In this document: positions 9,759 through 19,025 of the stretch, piece by piece
Layout of the letters: the number at the start of each line of letters is the position of its first letter
How positions within the stretch are numbered: position 1 is the stretch's first letter
NCBI GenBank assembly: GCA_963702525.1
Contig: CAVPCY010000014.1
Coordinates: 62,001-126,000 of the forward strand
DNA: 64,000 nt
From: CAVPCY01 sp963702525
Lineage (GTDB): Bacteria > Actinomycetota > Coriobacteriia > Anaerosomatales > PHET01
Direction: 5' to 3'
The notes under the pieces: model-generated
The model's input: only the letters and a program-made list of their open reading frames with translations
Told to the model about the DNA's origin: nothing
Databases searched by the model: none
Translations under genes and position numbers: made by a program

Positions 9759-10301
9759 ATGGCACCGAGACTGAAAGAGAAGTACCGCACCGAGGTCGTA
9801 CCGGCGCTCAAGGAGCAGCTCGGCTACGCCAACGTGAACGAGATCCCGCGCCTTGAGAAGATCGTCGTCAACATGGGCGTTGGCGCCGCGGTCCAGGACA
9901 TCAAGCAGCTCGATGCTGCAGTCGAGGACCTGCGTATCATCACCGGCCAGCAGCCCGCCGTCACGCGTGCCAAGAAGTCGATCGCCGGCTTCAAGATCCG
10001 CCAGGGCATGCCGATCGGCGCCAAAGTCACGCTGCGTGGCGACCGCATGTGGGAGTTCTTCGACCGCCTTGTGGCTGCGGCTATCCCGCGTATCCGCGAC
10101 TTCCGCGGCTTGCCGACGAGGAGCTTCGACGGCCGTGGCAACTACTCGATGGGCGTGACCGAGCAACTCATCTTCCCCGAGGTCGACTACGACAAGGTCG
10201 ACCGCACCCGTGGCATGGACATCACCTTTGTGACGAGCGCCAACACCGACGAAGAGGCCAAGGCCCTGCTGGACGCCTTCGGTTTCCCGTTCAAGAAGTA
10301 G
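9759..10301 (+). CDS. rplE: 50S ribosomal protein L5
   Basis: L5 binds 5S rRNA and contacts P-site tRNA. The 180-residue product begins MAPRLKEKYRTEVVPALKEQ and has the conserved EIPRLEKIVVNMGVG, TGQQPAVTRAKKSIAGFKIR and the GNYSMGVTEQLIFPE motifs. The ATG at 9759 is chosen over the in-frame ATG at 9741 because the binding site GGAGG (9743-9747) lies 11 nt before 9759 and overlaps the upstream candidate. Confidence 0.96.
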   Translation: MAPRLKEKYRTEVVPALKEQLGYANVNEIPRLEKIVVNMGVGAAVQDIKQLDAAVEDLRIITGQQPAVTRAKKSIAGFKIRQGMPIGAKVTLRGDRMWEFFDRLVAAAIPRIRDFRGLPTRSFDGRGNYSMGVTEQLIFPEVDYDKVDRTRGMDITFVTSANTDEEAKALLDAFGFPFKK

Positions 10302-10349
10302 GTTGACCCCTCGGCGGGGGAGATCGCCCGCCGCGAAATGGAGGTTGAA

Positions 10350-10535
10350 GTGGCAAAGAAGTCGATGATCGCCAAGGCGAAGCGTGCGCCGAAGTTCGGC
10401 GTTCGCCAGCACAATCGCTGCAGCCGGTGCGGCCGTCCTCGCGGGTTCTACCGCCAGTTCGGTATCTGCCGCATCTGTCTGCGCGAGATGGCCAGCCGAG
10501 GCGAACTCCCCGGCGTGCGCAAGGCCAGCTGGTAG
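10350..10535 (+). CDS. rpsZ: 30S ribosomal protein S14, zinc-binding type Z
   Basis: This is the short zinc-containing form of S14 (61 residues). It has two CxxC pairs, CSRC and CRIC, in the stretch from NRCSRCGRPRGFYR to GICRICLRE. The GTG at 10350 is preferred because GGAGG (10340-10344) stands 5 nt upstream; the ATG at 10338 would overlap that site. Many actinobacteria carry this form or an additional zinc-free paralogue; only this copy is in the window. Confidence 0.95.
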   Translation: MAKKSMIAKAKRAPKFGVRQHNRCSRCGRPRGFYRQFGICRICLREMASRGELPGVRKASW

Positions 10536-10642
10536 GCCGTTTCTCGACGACGCACGTTCGAGGAGACCATCCGGTCAGGCGCACCAGCCATGGGCTGTTG
10601 CGAACCGGCCAGAAGGCTCATCCCGGACCATAGGAGGACTCA

Positions 10643-11041
10643 ATGAGCATGACCGACCCCATCGCAGATATGCTGACGCGTATCCGCAACGCCAACTCGG
10701 CGTACAAGCCTTCAACGACGATGCCGTCGAGCAAGAAGCTCGTCGAGATCGCTCGCATCCTCAAGGAAGAGGGCTACATCGTTGGCTACGAAGTGACCGA
10801 GGCCGCCCCTCAGGGCAGTCTCGAAGTCACCCTGAAGTACGGCCCGCGTAAGGAGCGCACGATCACCGGTCTTCGCCGTATCAGCAAGCCGGGTCTGCGC
10901 GTCTATGCCAAGAAGGACGAGCTGCCCCGCGTGTTGGGCGGCCTCGGTATCGCAGTCATTTCCACTTCGGCCGGCGTGATGACCGACCGCGCGGCGCGCA
11001 AGGCCGGCGTCGGTGGCGAAGTCATCGCCTACGTCTGGTAG
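10643..11041 (+). CDS. rpsH: 30S ribosomal protein S8
   Basis: S8 is a central-domain assembly protein. The 132-residue product starts MSMTDPIADMLTRIRNANSAYK and ends in the family signature ISTSAGVMTDRAARKAGVGGEVIAYVW. TAGGAGGACTCA precedes the ATG. S8 is the natural candidate to bind the rplX-rplE hairpins if this operon is feedback-controlled. Confidence 0.97.
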   Translation: MSMTDPIADMLTRIRNANSAYKPSTTMPSSKKLVEIARILKEEGYIVGYEVTEAAPQGSLEVTLKYGPRKERTITGLRRISKPGLRVYAKKDELPRVLGGLGIAVISTSAGVMTDRAARKAGVGGEVIAYVW

Positions 11042-11069
11042 ACGGACCAAGGAAAGGAGCGCAGGAGCC

Positions 11070-11606
11070 GTGTCTCGTATCGGCAAGCAGCCCATCCCGG
11101 TCCCGTCAGGGGTCGAGGTGAAGATCGATGGTTCGACCGTGTCGGTGAAGGGCCCCAAGGGCGAGCTCTCGGGCACCTACAGCGACCAGATCAGCATCAA
11201 GATGGAAGACGGGAGTGTCGTCGTGGAACGTCCCGACGACACCCGTGAGTCCCGCTCGCTTCACGGACTCACCCGCACGCTCATCTCGAACATGGTGGTA
11301 GGTGTATCCGAGGGATACGCCAAGAACCTCGAGATCGTGGGTGTCGGCTACCGTGCGACCCTCAAGGGATCGGATCTCGAGCTCGCTCTCGGGTTCAGCC
11401 ACCCTGTCGTCGTTACTCCGGAGCCCGGCATCACCTTCGAGGTCCCGGCCCCGACCAAGATCACGGTCCGTGGCATCGACAAGCAGCGCGTCGGCCAGGT
11501 CGCCGCGGATATCCGCAAGTGGCGCAAGCCGGAGCCCTACAAGGGCAAGGGCGTCCGCTATGAGGGCGAGTACGTTCGCCGCAAGCTCGGCAAGGCTGCC
11601 AAGTAG
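11070..11606 (+). CDS. rplF: 50S ribosomal protein L6
   Basis: L6 has two related domains and lies near the sarcin-ricin loop and factor-binding site. The 178-residue product opens (M)SRIGKQPIPVPSGVEV and closes with the conserved DIRKWRKPEPYKGKGVRYEGEYVRRKLGK. The GTG at 11070 is chosen because GCAGGAGCC stands just before it and gives the family N terminus; an in-frame extension back to 11013 overlaps rpsH. Confidence 0.96.
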   Translation: MSRIGKQPIPVPSGVEVKIDGSTVSVKGPKGELSGTYSDQISIKMEDGSVVVERPDDTRESRSLHGLTRTLISNMVVGVSEGYAKNLEIVGVGYRATLKGSDLELALGFSHPVVVTPEPGITFEVPAPTKITVRGIDKQRVGQVAADIRKWRKPEPYKGKGVRYEGEYVRRKLGKAAK

Positions 11607-11658
11607 CACGAGTCGAATCGGCCCCGCGCGGGTCGTGTGAAACGAGGAGAAGGAAGCA

Positions 11659-12027
11659 ATGGACAAGCTCAAGGCGAAGCAGGCAGCACTGGCGCGCCGC
11701 CACCGCCGTGTCCGCGGCAAGGTGGTCGGTACCGCCGAGCGCCCGCGGATGTGCGTGCATCGCACGAACGCTCACATCTACGCCCAGGTCATCGACGACG
11801 AGACCGGCGCAACGGTCGCATCGGCCTCGAGTCTCGACGCCGAGGTGAAGGGCTCGCTCAAGTCGGGCGCCAACATCGATGCGGCGACCGCGGTCGGCGA
11901 GGCAGTCGGACGCCGGGCGATGGAGGCGGGCATCACCGAGGTCGTGTTCGACCGCGGCGGCCGCCTGTACCACGGTCGGGTCAAAGCTCTTGCAGACGGT
12001 GCTCGCAGCGCCGGCCTGAAGTTCTAG
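11659..12027 (+). CDS. rplR: 50S ribosomal protein L18
   Basis: L18 binds 5S rRNA with L5. The 122-residue product has RRHRRVRGKVVGTAERPRMCVHRTNAHIYAQVIDD and the close VVFDRGGRLYHGRVKALADGARSAGLKF, typical of the family. GAGGAGAAGGAAGCA precedes the ATG. Confidence 0.96.
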   Translation: MDKLKAKQAALARRHRRVRGKVVGTAERPRMCVHRTNAHIYAQVIDDETGATVASASSLDAEVKGSLKSGANIDAATAVGEAVGRRAMEAGITEVVFDRGGRLYHGRVKALADGARSAGLKF

Positions 12028-12037
12028 GGAGGAACGT

Positions 12038-12547
12038 ATGGCGCGCAGGGAAGCCCCGGTGTCGGAGCTCCAAGAGAAGGTCGTCTATATCAACCGTGTC
12101 TCGAAGGTCGTCAAGGGTGGCCGGCGCTTCGCGCTGACCGCGCTGGTGGTCGTCGGCGACGGCGCCGGCAGCGTCGGCGTTGGGATGGGCAAGTCCCAAG
12201 AAGTGCCGATCGCCATCAAGAAGGGCATCGAGGACGCTAAGAAGAACATGTTCAAGGTCCCGATCATCAAGGGCACGATCCCGCACCAGATCTATGGTGT
12301 GTACGGAGCCGGCCGCGTGCTCCTCAAGCCGGCCGCACCGGGTACCGGTATCATCGCCGGCGGCCCGGTCCGCGCGCTGCTCGAGCTCGCCGGCATCAGC
12401 GACGTGCTGAGCAAGTCGCTCGGCACCGACAACGCGCTCAACATGGTGAAGGCTGCGGCCGAGGGCCTCAAGTCGCTCTCGAGCGCGGACGAGATCGCGC
12501 GTCGCCGCGGTCTTAGCGTTGCCGAGATCTACGGCTGGGAGGAGTAG
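12038..12547 (+). CDS. rpsE: 30S ribosomal protein S5
   Basis: S5 contributes to translational accuracy and the mRNA entry site. The 169-residue product has the S5 RNA-binding strand segment ELQEKVVYINRVSKVVKGGRRF, the glycine-rich VGVGMGKSQEVPIAIKKG loop and the PAAPGTGIIAGGPVRALLELAGI motif. It begins 10 nt after rplR with GGGAGG in the spacer. Confidence 0.97.
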   Translation: MARREAPVSELQEKVVYINRVSKVVKGGRRFALTALVVVGDGAGSVGVGMGKSQEVPIAIKKGIEDAKKNMFKVPIIKGTIPHQIYGVYGAGRVLLKPAAPGTGIIAGGPVRALLELAGISDVLSKSLGTDNALNMVKAAAEGLKSLSSADEIARRRGLSVAEIYGWEE

Positions 12548-12550
12548 GCC

Positions 12551-12751
12551 ATGCCAAGGAAGAAGGCGCCTGCCAAGACGCTCCGCGTCACGCAGATCAA
12601 GAGCACCATCGGCACCCCTGCCGATCAGAAGGCGACCGTTGCCGCGCTGGGTCTCAAGCGCATCAACCACTCGATCGACAAGGTCGACAACCCCACGGTC
12701 CGCGGCATGATCTTCAAGGTGAAGCACCTCGTGAAGGTCGAGGACATCTAG
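12551..12751 (+). CDS. rpmD: 50S ribosomal protein L30
   Basis: A 66-residue L30 with LRVTQIKSTIGTPADQKATVAALGLKRI and VRGMIFKVKHLVKVEDI, the standard fold core. Its start is 3 nt after the rpsE stop, with the GGAGGAG binding site inside the end of rpsE. A 147-bp spacer without a gene follows before rplO. Confidence 0.95.
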   Translation: MPRKKAPAKTLRVTQIKSTIGTPADQKATVAALGLKRINHSIDKVDNPTVRGMIFKVKHLVKVEDI

Positions 12752-12898
12752 CCCGACGTCTTCGCGAGCTGGGCCCGGCGCTCGGCGTCGGGTCTTCGGT
12801 GTCTGATAGGATGCCGTGATGTGCCTGAAGTCAGCCGGCGGCGAGCGGCCGGCACCGGCGGGGGACCGCCGAGAAGCGATATGAAGGAGTACCAACGT

Positions 12899-13348
12899 AT
12901 GCAGATCCACGACCTTTTCCCAGCGCCGGGGTCCCGCAAGCCCCGAAAGCGCGTTGGCCGCGGCAACGGCAGCGGTCACGGTTCGACTGCGGGACGCGGC
13001 GACAAGGGCCAGAACTCCCGCGCGGGTGGCGGCAAGGGCCCCGGCTTCGAGGGTGGCCAGAACCCGATGCACATGCGACTGCCCAAGCTCCCCGGGTTCA
13101 CGAATCGCAACCGGGTCGAGTACGCGGTGGTCAACGTCTCTCGCCTCGATCAGCTCTTCGCCGATGGCGATGTCGTCAACTGCGAGTCGTTGGTCGACAA
13201 GGGCGTCATCAAGTCCGCGAACGAGATAGTCAAGGTCCTCGGAGACGGCGAGCTTGGCAAGAAGCTCACGGTTCGGGTCGACAAGGTGTCCGTTCCTGCT
13301 AAGGCCAAGATCGAGGCCGCGGGAGGGACGGTCGAGACGCCGTGCTAA
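12899..13348 (+). CDS. rplO: 50S ribosomal protein L15
   Basis: L15 is a late-assembly 50S protein. The product is 149 residues and starts MQIHDLFPAPGSRKPRKRVGRGNGSGHG, the characteristic arginine/glycine-rich N terminus. The ATG at 12899 is preferred because AAGGAG (12884-12889) is 9 nt upstream and it matches family starts; an in-frame ATG at 12881 would overlap this site. The last codons overlap the secY start by 7 bp. Confidence 0.95.
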   Translation: MQIHDLFPAPGSRKPRKRVGRGNGSGHGSTAGRGDKGQNSRAGGGKGPGFEGGQNPMHMRLPKLPGFTNRNRVEYAVVNVSRLDQLFADGDVVNCESLVDKGVIKSANEIVKVLGDGELGKKLTVRVDKVSVPAKAKIEAAGGTVETPC

Positions 13349-14618
13349 CTGCGATTGCGAATGCGTTCCGAGTCCCGGAGCTGCGCCGCAAGATCCTCTT
13401 CACTCTGGCGATCATCGCCCTATACCGTGTCGGCTCCTACATCCCGGTTCCGGGTGTGGATACGACGGTCATCCAGAGCCAGGTTGAAGGTACTGCGACT
13501 CTCGGCTTGCTGAACCTGTTCTCGGGCGGTGCGCTGGAGAAGTTCGCGGTCTTTTCGCTGGGCATCATGCCCTACATCACCTCGTCGATCATCATGCAGC
13601 TTCTGCAGGGCGTGATTCCCAAGGTCGAGCAGTGGTCCAAGGAGGGCGAGGCCGGGCAGCGCAAGATCACGCAGGTCACCCGCTACCTGACGCTGGGCAT
13701 CGCGACGATGTCGTCGCTGGGTCTGCTCACGCTGTTTCGCAGCGTACCCGGCGCGCTTCCCACGTCTGGCCCCGGTCTGCCGCCGTTCTGGTTCACAAGC
13801 CTCGTGATCGTCACGTCGCTCATCGCGGGCACGGCGCTGATCATGTGGTTCGGTGAGCTGATCACTCAGCGCGGTATCGGCAACGGCATGTCGCTGATCA
13901 TCTTCACCAGCATCGTGTCGCGCTTCCCGGTCGCCATCGTGCAGTCGGTCCAGTTCGGCAACTGGGCGTTCACGCTTCTGATGATCGCGATCGTGCTGTT
14001 CATCATCGCCGCCATCGTCACGATGGAGCGCGCGCAGCGCCGGATCCCGGTCCAGTACGCCAAACGCGTGGTGGGCCGCAAGGTCTACGGCGGCAGCGGT
14101 ACCTACATCCCGCTCAAGATCAACGGCGCGAACGTGGTGCCGATCATCTTCGCATCGGCGATCCTGTTCTTCCCGACGCAGCTCGCTCAGCTGGTTCCGA
14201 ATCCGCCCACGTGGCTGACGAACGCGGCGAACGCCCTGGCGTCGGGTCCCGGTGAACTGGACGCTCGAGTTCATCCTCATCGTGTTCTTCACCTACTTCT
14301 ACACGGCTCTGATCTTCAACCCGATCGACCTGTCCGACAACCTGCGCAAGAGCGGTGGCTTCATCCCCGGCGTACGCCCGGGCCATGCGACCGTGCGCTA
14401 CATCGAGAACGTGCTCAACCGGATCACGCTTCCCGGCGCGCTGTTCCTCGGTGCGATCGCGGTCGTACCGTCGATGCATGTTCTCGGCGACCCAAAGCCA
14501 GCTGGTGCAGCAGTTCGGTGGTACGTCGATCCTCATCATGGTGGGTGTCGCGCTGGAGACGATGACTCAGATCGAGAGCCAGCTGAAGATGCGTCACTAC
14601 GACGGGTTCTTCAAGTAG
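13342..14618 (+). CDS. secY: Protein translocase subunit SecY (two apparent frameshift errors)
   Basis: SecY is the channel of the Sec translocon in the cytoplasmic membrane. The GTG start at 13342 overlaps rplO. The product shows the expected hydrophobic segments from SYIPVPGVD and PYITSSIIMQLLQ through GIGNGMSLIIF to the C-terminal QLKMRHYDGFFK. The frame breaks twice: near 14248-14250 (ccc where cc restores SGPVNWTLEF) and near 14475-14477 (an extra base within atgcatg; removal restores MMFSATQSQLVQQ). Both are single-base excesses in an essential single-copy gene, so sequence error is the likely cause. Corrected length is about 424 residues, normal for SecY. Confidence 0.9.
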
Positions 14619-14641
14619 ACGCGAAGAAGAGGGGTGCGTTG

Positions 14642-15286
14642 ATGAACATCGTGCTTCTGGGTGCCGCCGGCGCGGGCAAGGGTACGCAGGCGGCCAAGAT
14701 CGTCGAGACGTTCGGTTTGACGCACATCTCGACGGGCGACATCTTCCGCAAGAACGTGGCCGAGGGAACCGAGCTCGGGACCGAGGCCAAGCGCTACATG
14801 GACGCCGGCCAGCTCGTGCCCGACGAGGTCGTCATCGCGATGGTGAAGGACCGCCTCTCGCAGCCAGACTGCGATGCGGGCTTCATGCTCGACGGCTTTC
14901 CCCGCACGCTCCCGCAGGCCGAGGCGCTCTCCGGCGCGCTTGAATCGATGGGCCGCAAGCTCGACGCGGTCGTCGCGATCGAGGTTCCACGCGACGTATT
15001 GATGGGCCGTCTCACTTCGCGGCGTCAGTGCCGCGGGTGCGGGCGCATCTACAACGTCATGGGTGAGATGCCCGCCGACCCCGCCGTATGCGACACGTGC
15101 GGCGGCGAGGTCTATCAGCGCGATGACGACACCGAGCAGGCCGCTGCGAAGCGCCTCGCCGACTACGATGCCATTACCTCGCAACTCGTCCCGTACTACC
15201 GAGGACAGGGCATCTTGCGCGAGATCGAAGGCAACCGGTCCGTCGACGACGTGTGGGTGGACGTGCGCGCGATCCTGGAAGCGTAG
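14642..15286 (+). CDS. adk: Adenylate kinase with a zinc-binding lid
   Basis: Adenylate kinase interconverts ATP + AMP and 2 ADP. The P-loop GAAGAGKGT is at residues 7-15, with DGFPRTLPQAEAL and a long LID domain. The LID carries two CxxC pairs (CRGC and CDTC, about residues 130-150), the zinc-binding form typical of Gram-positive bacteria. The product is 214 residues, normal length. The ATG at 14642 follows the secY stop by 23 bp; the secY-adk-map order is conserved. Confidence 0.95.
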   Translation: MNIVLLGAAGAGKGTQAAKIVETFGLTHISTGDIFRKNVAEGTELGTEAKRYMDAGQLVPDEVVIAMVKDRLSQPDCDAGFMLDGFPRTLPQAEALSGALESMGRKLDAVVAIEVPRDVLMGRLTSRRQCRGCGRIYNVMGEMPADPAVCDTCGGEVYQRDDDTEQAAAKRLADYDAITSQLVPYYRGQGILREIEGNRSVDDVWVDVRAILEA

Positions 15287-15292
15287 GCTCGC

Positions 15293-16044
15293 GTGATCGT
15301 ACGCAAGTCCGCGGCTGAACTAGAGACCATGCGAGAGGCCGGGCGCATCAGCGCTCGGGCTCTTCGCGTAGTAGGAGAGGCTGTGGCGGCGGGTGTGAGC
15401 ACCGCCGAGCTCGACGAGCTTGCCGAGGCGGCGATCCGCGATTCGGGTGCCGTACCCGCGTTCAAGGGATACCATGGCTTCCCGGCCACGCTTTGCACTT
15501 CGCTCAACCACCAGGTCGTTCACGGCATCCCCTCGACCGACGTCGTGCTGCGTGACGGCGACATCCTCTCGGTCGACGTCGGTGCCGTCTATCGAGGGCT
15601 ACTACGGTGACAACGCGGCCACGTTCGGTGTGGGGACGGTCTCACAGCAAGCGCGTCTTCTGCTCGACACGACCGCGGCGTCGCTGGAAGCGGGCATCGC
15701 ACAGTGCTTCCCCGGCAAGCGGCTCTTCGACATCGGGGCAGCCGTTCAGGCGGTTGCCGAGGCGCAGGGGTTCGGCGTGGTGCGTGAGTACGTGGGTCAC
15801 GGCATCGGTCGCTCGATGCACGAGGACCCGAACGTGCCCAACTACGGAGTGGCCAACACGGGGCCGAGACTCGAGGCCGGAATGGTCTTGGCGATCGAGC
15901 CGATGATCAACGCCGGCGGGCATCAGGTCGACGCTCTTCAGGACGGCTGGACGGTGGTCACGAGGGACTCGTCGCTTGTCGGCTCACTTCGAGCACACGG
16001 TGGCGGTGACTCAGGACGGACCCCTCGTGCTTACGAGGGAGTAG
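15293..16044 (+). CDS. map: Type I methionine aminopeptidase (two apparent frameshift errors)
   Basis: This enzyme removes the initiator methionine from nascent proteins. Metal ligands are visible: the two aspartates in VDVGAVY..YYGDNA, the His in YVGHGIG, the Glu in AIEPM and the Glu in AHFEHTVAVT. The frame breaks at 15596-15598 (ggg, gg restores VYRGYYGDNA) and at 15976-15977 (tt, t restores SSLSAHFEHT), with the true stop at 16042-16044. Corrected length is about 250 residues, normal. The start GTG at 15293 is 6 bp after adk. Confidence 0.88.
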
Positions 16045-16063
16045 CATCCCGGCAGATTCGATG

Positions 16064-16093
16064 TAGACGGCCCTACCGTGGTTGGGTTACTAT
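16064..16093 (+). promoter_or_regulatory. Possible promoter for infA and the alpha-operon genes
   Basis: TAGACG (16064-16069) and TACTAT (16088-16093) are spaced 18 bp apart in the 92-bp gap between map and infA. The -35 is a weak match. The call rests on spacing and on the AT-rich patch in an otherwise GC-rich spacer. Confidence 0.35.
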
Positions 16094-16136
16094 ATCCACT
16101 TGCGGATTCAGGCCCCCTTAAGGAGCTAGGGAGAGA

Positions 16137-16358
16137 GTGACGAAGAAGGACGACGCCATTGAGCTCGAAGGCACGGTGACCGAGCCGCTGCCCAACGCGA
16201 TGTTTCGTGTTGAGTTGGAGAACGGTCACAAGGTGCTGGCTCATATCTCGGGCAAGATGCGAATGCACTACATCCGCATCCTTCCCGGGGACAAGGTCGT
16301 CGTCGAGCTCTCGCCCTACGACCTGAGCCGCGGCCGTATCACGTACCGCTACAAGTAG
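16137..16358 (+). CDS. infA: Translation initiation factor IF-1
   Basis: IF-1 is an OB-fold protein that occupies the ribosomal A site during initiation. The 73-residue product contains IELEGTVTEPLPNAMFRVELENGH, GKMRMHYIRILPGDKV and YDLSRGRITYRYK, all diagnostic. The GTG at 16137 has an AAGGAGCTAGGGAGAGA stretch in front of it. Confidence 0.96.
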   Translation: MTKKDDAIELEGTVTEPLPNAMFRVELENGHKVLAHISGKMRMHYIRILPGDKVVVELSPYDLSRGRITYRYK

Positions 16359-16481
16359 GCCGGCGGTTCGCGAAGCAGATGTGGAGACTCCCGGCGCCGT
16401 GTGTGCTGGGTACGTGCGACAAAGTACGCCTGCGGCTGGGCGTGGACATAGAGATGGACCTCCGAAAGGGAGAAGCGAGCG

Positions 16482-16595
16482 ATGAAGGTACGTCCTTCGG
16501 TCAAGAAGATGTGTGACAAGTGCAAGGTTATCCGGCGCCACGGCCGCGTTCTCATCATCTGTGAGAACCCGCGTCACAAGCAGCGCCAGGGCTAG
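16482..16595 (+). CDS. rpmJ: 50S ribosomal protein L36, zinc-binding form
   Basis: A 37-residue L36 between infA and rpsM. It begins MKVRPSVKKMCDKCKVIRR and ends in the basic PRHKQRQG. The zinc ligands Cys11, Cys14, Cys27 and His32 are all present. A GAAAGGGAGAAG binding site precedes the ATG. The gene is short but unmistakable. Confidence 0.95.
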   Translation: MKVRPSVKKMCDKCKVIRRHGRVLIICENPRHKQRQG

Positions 16596-16607
16596 GAGGG
16601 AATACGA

Positions 16608-16982
16608 GTGGCCCGAATCTCAGGTGTCGATCTTCCGCGCGAGAAGCGCGTTGAGATCGGACTGACCTACATCTTCGGCATCGGTCTTACGACCAGCCAG
16701 CAGATTGTGCGCGAGACCGGGATCAACCCGGAAACGCGCGTTCGCGACCTCACGGAAGAAGAGGTCGTCCGTTTGCGTGAGTACATCGACAAGAACCTCA
16801 AGATCGAGGGTGACCTTCGTCGTGAAGTCGCGCAGAACATCAAGCGCCTGATGGAGATTGGCTGCTACCGCGGCCTGCGCCACCGCAGGGGCCTTCCGGT
16901 CCGCGGTCAGCGCACGCATACCAACGCACGCACCCGCAAGGGTCCGCGTCGCCAGATCGGCGCTAAGAAGAAGGGCAAGTAG
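16608..16982 (+). CDS. rpsM: 30S ribosomal protein S13
   Basis: S13 forms bridges with the 50S subunit in the head. The 124-residue product starts (M)ARISGVDLPREKRVEIGLTYIFGIG, continues with the helix-two-turn-helix region and ends in RGLPVRGQRTHTNARTRKGPRR plus a lysine-rich tail. The GTG start has GGAGGGAATAC in front of it. Confidence 0.97.
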   Translation: MARISGVDLPREKRVEIGLTYIFGIGLTTSQQIVRETGINPETRVRDLTEEEVVRLREYIDKNLKIEGDLRREVAQNIKRLMEIGCYRGLRHRRGLPVRGQRTHTNARTRKGPRRQIGAKKKGK

Positions 16983-16984
16983 GA

Positions 16985-17386
16985 ATGGCCGCCAAGAAGA
17001 AGAACGTGCGCACCCGTCTGAAGCGAAGCGAGCGAAAGAACATCGCGGTCGGCCAGGCGCACATCAAGAGCACCTTCAACAACACGATCGTGACGATCAC
17101 CGACCCCTCGGGCAACGTGATCTCATGGCAGTCCGCCGGTACCGTGGGCTTCAAGGGCTCGCGCAAGTCGACTCCGTTCGCCGCGCAGCTGGCCGCTGAG
17201 GCCGCCGCGAAGATGGCGCAGGAGCACGGGCTTCGCAAGGTCTCGGTCTTCGTCAAGGGCCCGGGCTCGGGTCGCGAAACCGCGATCCGCTCGCTTCAGG
17301 CCGCTGGACTCGAGATCGCGAGCATCCAGGACTGCACCCCTGTTCCGCACAATGGCTGCCGGCCGCGCAAGCGCCGCCGCGTGTAG
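16985..17386 (+). CDS. rpsK: 30S ribosomal protein S11
   Basis: S11 lines the mRNA exit path on the 30S platform. The 133-residue product has GQAHIKSTFNNTIVTITDPSGN, GFKGSRKSTPFAAQLAAE and the close IQDCTPVPHNGCRPRKRRRV. It starts 2 bp after the rpsM stop. Confidence 0.97.
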   Translation: MAAKKKNVRTRLKRSERKNIAVGQAHIKSTFNNTIVTITDPSGNVISWQSAGTVGFKGSRKSTPFAAQLAAEAAAKMAQEHGLRKVSVFVKGPGSGRETAIRSLQAAGLEIASIQDCTPVPHNGCRPRKRRRV

Positions 17387-17412
17387 CTATCACCTGAAGG
17401 GACCGAGACAAG

Positions 17413-18039
17413 ATGGCACGTTACACCGGGGCGGACTGCCGTCTGTGCCGCCGCGAGGGAATCAAGCTATTCCTCAAGGGCGACCGCTGTTATGGCGACA
17501 AGTGCGCCATCGAGCGTCGTCCGTACCCGCCGGGTCAGGCGGGCAAGAAGCGGCCGCGCGACAGTGAGTACCGCGTACAGCTTCGCGAGAAGCAGAAGAC
17601 CAAGCGCATCTACGGCCTGCTCGAGAAGCAGTTCAGGGGCTATTACACCCTCGCCAGCCGTCAGACCGGCATCACCGGCGAGAACCTGCTCCGCATCCTC
17701 GAGAGCCGTCTGGACAACGTCGTGTACCGGCTTGGCTTCGCCAAGTCACGCGACGAGGCACGCCAGATCGTGCGGCACAACCACATCCACGTGAACGGCC
17801 GCCGTGTGAACATCCCGTCCTACCGGGTCCGCCCCGGCGACCTCGTGGCCATCGGCCCGAAGTCCAAGGACATGCTCATGATCAAGACGGCGCTCATCGC
17901 GTCGGAGAAGATCGAGGTTCCGGGATGGCTTGAGGTCGACATCGAGAAGCTGCAGGGCACGATTCTCTCGCTGCCGAGCCGCGAGATGATCGACGCACCC
18001 GTCCGCGAGCAGCTCATCGTCGAGCTCTACTCGAAGTAG
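17413..18039 (+). CDS. rpsD: 30S ribosomal protein S4, zinc-binding form
   Basis: S4 is a primary 16S rRNA-binding assembly protein. The 208-residue product has an N-terminal zinc site (CRLCRR at residues 9-14, plus cysteines in DRCYGDKC) and an S4-type RNA-binding domain (SRLDNVVYRLGFAKSRDEARQIVRHNHIHVNGR). GAAGGGACCGAGACAAG precedes the ATG. Confidence 0.97.
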   Translation: MARYTGADCRLCRREGIKLFLKGDRCYGDKCAIERRPYPPGQAGKKRPRDSEYRVQLREKQKTKRIYGLLEKQFRGYYTLASRQTGITGENLLRILESRLDNVVYRLGFAKSRDEARQIVRHNHIHVNGRRVNIPSYRVRPGDLVAIGPKSKDMLMIKTALIASEKIEVPGWLEVDIEKLQGTILSLPSREMIDAPVREQLIVELYSK

Positions 18040-18068
18040 TTGGACCGAGAAGCCAGGGAGGCTGCTTG

Positions 18069-19008
18069 ATGACAGAGTTCATGAGGCCCCAGGTCACGGT
18101 CGACAGCATCGACGACCGCGTCGCTAGATATGTCGTCGAACCGCTCGAACGCGGCTTCGGCTACACACTCGGTAACTGCATGCGCCGCGTGCTGCTCTCC
18201 TCACTGCAGGGAGCCGCTGCGACCTCGATTCGCGTCGAGGGCATACAGCACGAGTTCGCCTCGATCGAGGGCGTCCGCGAGGACGTCACAGACATCGTTC
18301 TGAACGTGAAGGGTCTGGTCTTCCGAGACGCCGAGATCGGCGCCGGGGAAGCTGTCGCGACGTTGTCGGCGACCGGGCCTGCCGTGGTGACCGGTGCGGA
18401 CCTCAAGGTTCCCGCCGAGTTCGAATTGGTGAATCCGGAGCACGTGATCGCCACCCTCAACGACGGCGGCAAGCTCGACATGAGCATCCGCGTCGGCGTT
18501 GGTCGCGGCTACGTGTCCGCCGACCGCAACAAGCGCGTCGAGGACCCCATCGGTGTCATCACCATCGACTCGCTGTTCTCGCCTGTGTCCCGCTGTACCT
18601 ACATGGTGGAGAACACCCGAGTCGGTCAGCGCACCGACTACGACAAGCTGACCCTCGAGGTCGAGACGAACGGTGCGCGTCGACCCGAGTGACGCTGTCG
18701 CGCGCGCCGGCCGCATCATCGACGAGCACATGATGCTCTTCGTCGAGCAGGCCTCGACCACGCTCGACGAGGAGACGATCTTCGGTCCCGAGGACGAAGA
18801 GGGCGATTCGGTGCTCGATACGCCGATCGAGGAGCTGGACCTCTCGGTCCGTTCCTACAACTGCCTGAAGCGTCAGGGAGTCAACACGATCGGCCAGCTC
18901 ACCGAGTGCTCCGAGCAAGACCTGCTCAACATCCGCAACTTCGGTGCGAAGTCAATCGAAGAGGTCAAGGACAAGCTTCAGGGCATGGGCCTCGGCCTTA
19001 AGCTGTAA
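18069..19008 (+). CDS. rpoA: RNA polymerase alpha subunit (one apparent frameshift error)
   Basis: Alpha dimerises to nucleate core RNA polymerase, and its C-terminal domain binds UP elements and activators. The N-terminal domain shows PLERGFGYTLGNCMRRVLLSSL (about residues 26-47). The C-terminal domain has the DNA-binding set LSVRSYNCLKRQG and NFGAKSIEEVKDKL. The frame breaks in the linker at 18672-18673 (gg; removing one base joins LEVETN to RVDPSDAVARAG). Corrected length is about 312 residues, typical. The ATG at 18069 is chosen over a TTG at 18066. Confidence 0.92.
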
Positions 19009-19025
19009 CGGGAGAGCAACTAGAG